This document shows, piece by piece, positions 6,880-8,599 of a stretch of DNA of 8,599 nucleotides (position 1 is its first letter; the number at the start of each line of letters is the position of its first letter). The notes beneath the pieces are model-generated. The model saw only the letters and a list, made by a program, of their open reading frames with translations, did not search any database and was not told the origin of the DNA. The stretch covers positions 1 through 8,599 of the forward strand of contig JAQSYC010000123.1 of NCBI GenBank assembly GCA_029256345.1, given 5' to 3'. The DNA comes from Clostridia bacterium (GTDB taxonomy: Bacteria > Bacillota > Clostridia > Lachnospirales > Cellulosilyticaceae). A program made the position numbers and the translations under genes.

Positions 6880-7010
6880 TTAGACTTTTTGTTCTAAAAA
6901 TCACTTTTTAGGTTTGTGAGTCTATTTAGGCTGTGAAACCTCTAGAGTATCCGCCGAATTTTCGATAACCCTAGTCCTCGTCAACTTGTAATTTTCCAAG
7001 TTCTGGCGCT
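6880..7010 (-). ncRNA. glmS ribozyme (self-cleaving riboswitch for glucosamine-6-phosphate)
   Basis: This cis-acting catalytic RNA cleaves the glmS mRNA when glucosamine-6-phosphate binds as cofactor, giving feedback control. The conserved core is plain on the minus strand. A|GCGCCAG has the cleavage site between 7010 (A-1) and 7009 (G+1). P1 is AACTTG (7002-6997) with CAAGTT (6988-6983). The invariant TTGACGAGG, the GGTTATCGAA loop and TTCGGCGG follow; GGCG can pair with GCGCC. A short P3, AGGT/GCCT (6941-6938 with 6931-6928), comes next. Then P4 forms from TAGACT (6924-6919) and AGTCTA (6886-6881), enclosing a CTAAAAA-GTGA-TTTTTAG hairpin (6911-6894) with a GNRA loop. It ends about 50 nt before the glmS start codon. 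Known members of the class expose a 5'-hydroxyl after cleavage, which leads to RNase J decay in Bacillus. All core elements are present, so activity is expected. Confidence 0.95.
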
Positions 7011-7035
7011 TTTTTATTTTTATTTCCCACGGTTC

Positions 7036-7064
7036 ATTATATCATAATATCCAATTATTGCTAC
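7036..7064 (-). promoter_or_regulatory. glmS: Extended -10 SigA promoter of glmS
   Basis: On the minus strand a perfect TATAAT (7041-7036) is preceded by TG one base upstream (7044-7043), an extended -10. The hexamer at 17-nt spacing is GTAGCA (7064-7059), a poor -35, as is common when TGn is present. Transcription would begin near 7029, about 20 nt before the ribozyme cleavage site. Confidence 0.65.
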
Positions 7065-7100
7065 ACTAAAATTTATTTTTTTATTTTTTCTTTCCTATAT

Positions 7101-7136
7101 TTTAAAAAAGTAGAACATTAAATGCTCTACTTTTTT
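7101..7136 (-). terminator. Intrinsic terminator of the Pro/Thr-rich protein gene
   Basis: Arms 7136-7122 and 7118-7104 pair over 15 bp around a 3-nt loop, with GTAGAGCAT/ATGTTCTAC at the core. One pair is G-U in the minus-strand RNA only. The run of six T and the bases after it form the tail. It starts 5 nt after the TAA at 7144-7142. Confidence 0.9.
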
Positions 7137-7141
7137 AGTGT

Positions 7142-7900
7142 TTATTTCCTTGGCAACCATCCTTTAACGGTTTCTTTAATAGCCATTTTCAGCTGTTTAG
7201 CTTGTTCTTCTGTCAGCTGCTTATTCTCTACGCCTTCTTCTACTGCTTTGTAGTACTCTTTGAGCACTTGTCTTTTAAATTTCTTAGTAGATATTCTTTC
7301 AGTTCTTAATACATCCTCTAGCTTTTTACCTTCTTTGATATAATTAGCAAGTTCTGCACTATCTACTCCAAAACACTTGAGTGTCCTTTCAATCACCTTA
7401 AAGTTATCTAATACAAAAGGTTGTGGTCTTATGACATTATTAGGTGCTGGGGTTGTTGTTGGTCTTGGCGTTGGTGTCTGTACAGGGGTTGGACTTGGTG
7501 TTGGTGTCTGTACAGGAGATGGACTTGGTCTTGGTGTTGTCGTCTGCACGGGTGCTGGGCTTGGTGTTGGGCTCGGCGTTGGTGTCTGTACAGGAGATGG
7601 ACTTGGTCTTGGTGTTGTCGTCTGCACGGGTGCTGGACTTGGTGTTGGGCTCGGCGTTACTGTTTGAACCGGTGCAGCCGGTGGTATTGGCAGTGGTGTC
7701 TGAACAGGCGTTACTGTAGGTCTTGGCGGTGTTGTTTCATTGGGTGTAGGTCTTGGCGCTGGGGCAGGTTTTGGTGTTCCAAGCCGTGACTGCCCCGGCT
7801 GAACTGGTGTCTTCCCTTGAGAAGTTGTAGCCAAGACACTACTGCTCATAGCACATATTAATATTGTAAACACTATCATTTTAATCATTTTTTGTCGCAT
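7142..7900 (-). CDS. Secreted Pro/Thr-rich repeat protein with a C-terminal helical domain, unknown function
   Basis: The 252-residue product has three parts. Residues 1-24 are a signal sequence (basic start, hydrophobic core, ending VLA before TTS). Residues about 30-160 are almost wholly Pro, Thr, Ser, Ala, Val and Gln, built from PVQT, PSPTP and TPRPSPSP elements. They include two consecutive 26-residue repeats (82-107 and 108-133). Residues about 164-252 look like a charged helical domain, with GVDSAELANYIKEGKKLEDV (178-197) and QLTEEQAKQLK (228-238). This resembles short helical modules seen at the ends of many secreted Firmicute proteins, for example YckD/DUF2680-like ones; the match is by eye only. 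There is no lipobox, LPXTG or membrane anchor. The Pro-rich part may act as a wall-spanning spacer. The site AAGGAGG (7913-7907) lies 6 nt before the ATG. The gene is monocistronic. I do not recognise a specific function. Confidence 0.85.
   Translation of the reverse strand: MRQKMIKMIVFTILICAMSSSVLATTSQGKTPVQPGQSRLGTPKPAPAPRPTPNETTPPRPTVTPVQTPLPIPPAAPVQTVTPSPTPSPAPVQTTTPRPSPSPVQTPTPSPTPSPAPVQTTTPRPSPSPVQTPTPSPTPVQTPTPRPTTTPAPNNVIRPQPFVLDNFKVIERTLKCFGVDSAELANYIKEGKKLEDVLRTERISTKKFKRQVLKEYYKAVEEGVENKQLTEEQAKQLKMAIKETVKGWLPRK
7500..7655 (-). repeat. Two tandem copies of a 78-bp unit in the Pro/Thr-rich gene
   Basis: Copy one is 7500-7577 and copy two is 7578-7655. By direct comparison they are identical except at 7559 (g) versus 7637 (a), so 77 of 78 bases match. 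The unit is 26 codons and keeps the frame. Shorter pieces of it (GGTGTCTGTACAGG) recur near 7473, and a diverged form near 7695, so the array grew from smaller repeats. Confidence 0.95.
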
Positions 7901-7950
7901 TGTAATCCTCCTTAAATAATCTTATATCTATATATTGTGAAAAATCCTTA

Positions 7951-7979
7951 ATTATATACTGTTAAAAAAAGGAATCTTC
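7951..7979 (-). promoter_or_regulatory. Weak candidate promoter of the Pro/Thr-rich gene
   Basis: A consensus TATAAT is present on the minus strand at 7956-7951, about 50 nt before the ATG. The -35 at 17 nt is only GAAGAT (7979-7974) and there is no TG extension. The 163-bp divergent gap is AT-rich, so a chance match is possible. I see no clear promoter for the plus-strand gene in this gap. Confidence 0.3.
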
Positions 7980-8063
7980 ATTTTTCATAGGTATAAAAAT
8001 AAAAAGGTTGCAGATATTAAGTATATCTTCATTGCTTTTTATTTAGCTTAAAGGAGGCACAAA

Positions 8064-8258
8064 ATGATTAAACATCTGCTTTGCAGCAATTGTGGTTATG
8101 ATATGATTGGATCTGAATATATTGCGAATACCGTTGATTCCTCTTTATGTAAAGAGGGGCCTGTTTATTCTAATAATACACTTTTAGAAATGAATACTAA
8201 GCCCTACAACGAAGTCATTTGCCCTTATTGTAAAACCGTTGGCAACTGGACCACTTAA
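8064..8258 (+). CDS. Small double-CxxC (zinc-ribbon-like) protein, unknown function
   Basis: The 64-residue product has an excellent ribosome site, AAAGGAGG, 6 nt before the ATG, which argues for a real gene despite its size. CSNC (7-10) near the start and CPYC (53-56) near the end are spaced as in zinc ribbons, where each pair supplies two ligands. An extra Cys29 lies in a polar loop of about 42 residues between the pairs, longer than in most minimal ribbons. There is no signal peptide or membrane segment, so it is probably cytoplasmic. CPYCKTVGNW resembles knuckles of nucleic-acid or protein-binding ribbons, but no family can be named. It diverges from the Pro/Thr-rich gene and ends at the palindromic terminator. 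Metal binding is inferred from the cysteines. Confidence 0.8.
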   Translation: MIKHLLCSNCGYDMIGSEYIANTVDSSLCKEGPVYSNNTLLEMNTKPYNEVICPYCKTVGNWTT

Positions 8259-8281
8259 CTTTAAAGTTTAGTATATTTTTT

Positions 8282-8325
8282 AATAAATTAAGAGATAAAA
8301 AATATTTTTTATCTCTTAATTTATT
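8282..8325. terminator. Perfect 44-bp palindrome, probable bidirectional terminator
   Basis: The sequence equals its own reverse complement over 44 bp, centred between 8303 and 8304, with core AAAAAATATTTTTT flanked by AAGAGAT/ATCTCTT. In either direction it would fold into a long AT-rich hairpin followed by TTTA-type bases. It lies between two convergent genes and includes the last codons and TAA (8318-8316) of the minus-strand gene. Confidence 0.75.
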
Positions 8326-8599
8326 TTAAATGACAACACCACGCAATTATATTTACGTTCTACTTTATAAATAACAGCCTTTCTTACACTTTGAACAATC
8401 CTATTGACCACTTCCTCCTCCTGCCAATTACTCACTGCACCTTCATAAAAAATCATTGTTGCCTGCCGAGGGATTTTTTTGCCGATACTTAAAAGTACAC
8501 TCTCCCAGTCCTTCTTACTTTTTATACGATAGGTGTCTGGAACTTGAATAGGCATATAGAGAATATTGTAGTCTAGCTGAATGGCTTTCGGATATTTCG
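8316..8599 (-). CDS. Hypothetical protein, C-terminal part (5' end beyond window)
   Basis: The frame stays open from the right edge (first full codon at 8597) to TAA at 8318-8316, giving 94 visible residues. A Met at 8555-8553 could be taken as the start, but there is no ribosome site before it. The 14 codons upstream (KYPKAIQLDYNILY) read like ordinary protein and run straight into MPIQVPDTYRIKSKKDWE, so I treat the gene as partial. The visible part is soluble-looking and mixed alpha/beta in appearance: a helix-like stretch around SKKDWESVLLSIGKK, a strand-like ATMIFYEGAV, a helix EEEVVNRIVQSVRKAV and a final strand CVVLSFKIN. No cysteine motif, membrane segment or known signature is seen. 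The function is unknown. Confidence 0.7.
   Translation of the reverse strand, partial: KYPKAIQLDYNILYMPIQVPDTYRIKSKKDWESVLLSIGKKIPRQATMIFYEGAVSNWQEEEVVNRIVQSVRKAVIYKVERKYNCVVLSFKIN

Noticed and set aside
7470..7720. CRISPR-like look of the repeated GGTGTCTG...GG blocks
   Set aside because: The repeats are a contiguous 78-bp tandem unit within a coding frame. There are no unique spacers of constant size.
7377..7789. Plus-strand open frames rich in Gly/Val/Leu or Cys/Trp/Arg opposite the Pro/Thr-rich gene
   Set aside because: They are antisense shadows of the repetitive Pro/Thr codons. They have no ribosome sites, while the minus-strand frame has a signal peptide, ribosome site and terminator.
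1..8599. A previously undescribed multi-gene defence, secretion or mobile system
   Set aside because: Most genes belong to known housekeeping families (CapA, PdaA, polar amino acid ABC importer, GlmS). The three unknown genes are each separately transcribed with their own terminators, and nothing links them as a module.

Overview
The window looks like a chromosomal segment from a low-GC, spore-forming Firmicute, most likely a member of the Clostridia. The evidence is the AT-rich intergenic DNA, strong AGGAGG-type ribosome binding sites, U-tailed hairpin terminators, a PdaA-type spore-cortex deacetylase and a glmS ribozyme. No transposase, integrase, phage gene, tRNA, rRNA or CRISPR array is visible, and gene order and base use look ordinary throughout.

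Layout, left to right. Positions 1-592 (minus) hold the N-terminal part of a membrane-anchored CapA-family protein that runs off the left edge. It diverges from pdaA (754-1554, plus), which acts on peptidoglycan. A long two-sided terminator hairpin (1566-1618) separates pdaA from a convergent minus-strand operon of four genes for a polar amino acid ABC importer. In transcription order these are the ATPase (4615-3890), a binding lipoprotein (3867-3007) and two HisM-family permeases (3007-2312, 2276-1635). Gene order and the binding-protein sequence resemble the Campylobacter PEB1 aspartate/glutamate system and Bacillus glnQHMP. The 5' region of the operon has two credible SigA promoters with a terminator-like hairpin between them, so leader attenuation or a short RNA is possible.

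Positions 5037-6827 (minus) hold glmS, glucosamine-6-phosphate synthase, followed by its own terminator (4965-5003). Upstream lies a complete glmS ribozyme (6880-7010, minus) behind an extended -10 promoter, with a hairpin touching the glmS Shine-Dalgarno. This unit makes the amino-sugar precursor of peptidoglycan under glucosamine-6-phosphate feedback at the RNA level.

The right part holds less familiar genes. A secreted Pro/Thr-rich protein (7142-7900, minus) contains a nearly perfect 78-bp tandem duplication. A 64-residue double-CxxC protein (8064-8258, plus) diverges from it. A partial gene of unknown function (8316-8599, minus) enters from the right edge. The last two converge on a perfect 44-bp palindrome that probably terminates both.

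Three units (capA-like, pdaA, glmS) concern the cell envelope, but there is no sign that they form one system. I found no convincing new multi-gene system. The best leads for follow-up are the transporter leader, the repeat-bearing secreted protein and the small CxxC protein.
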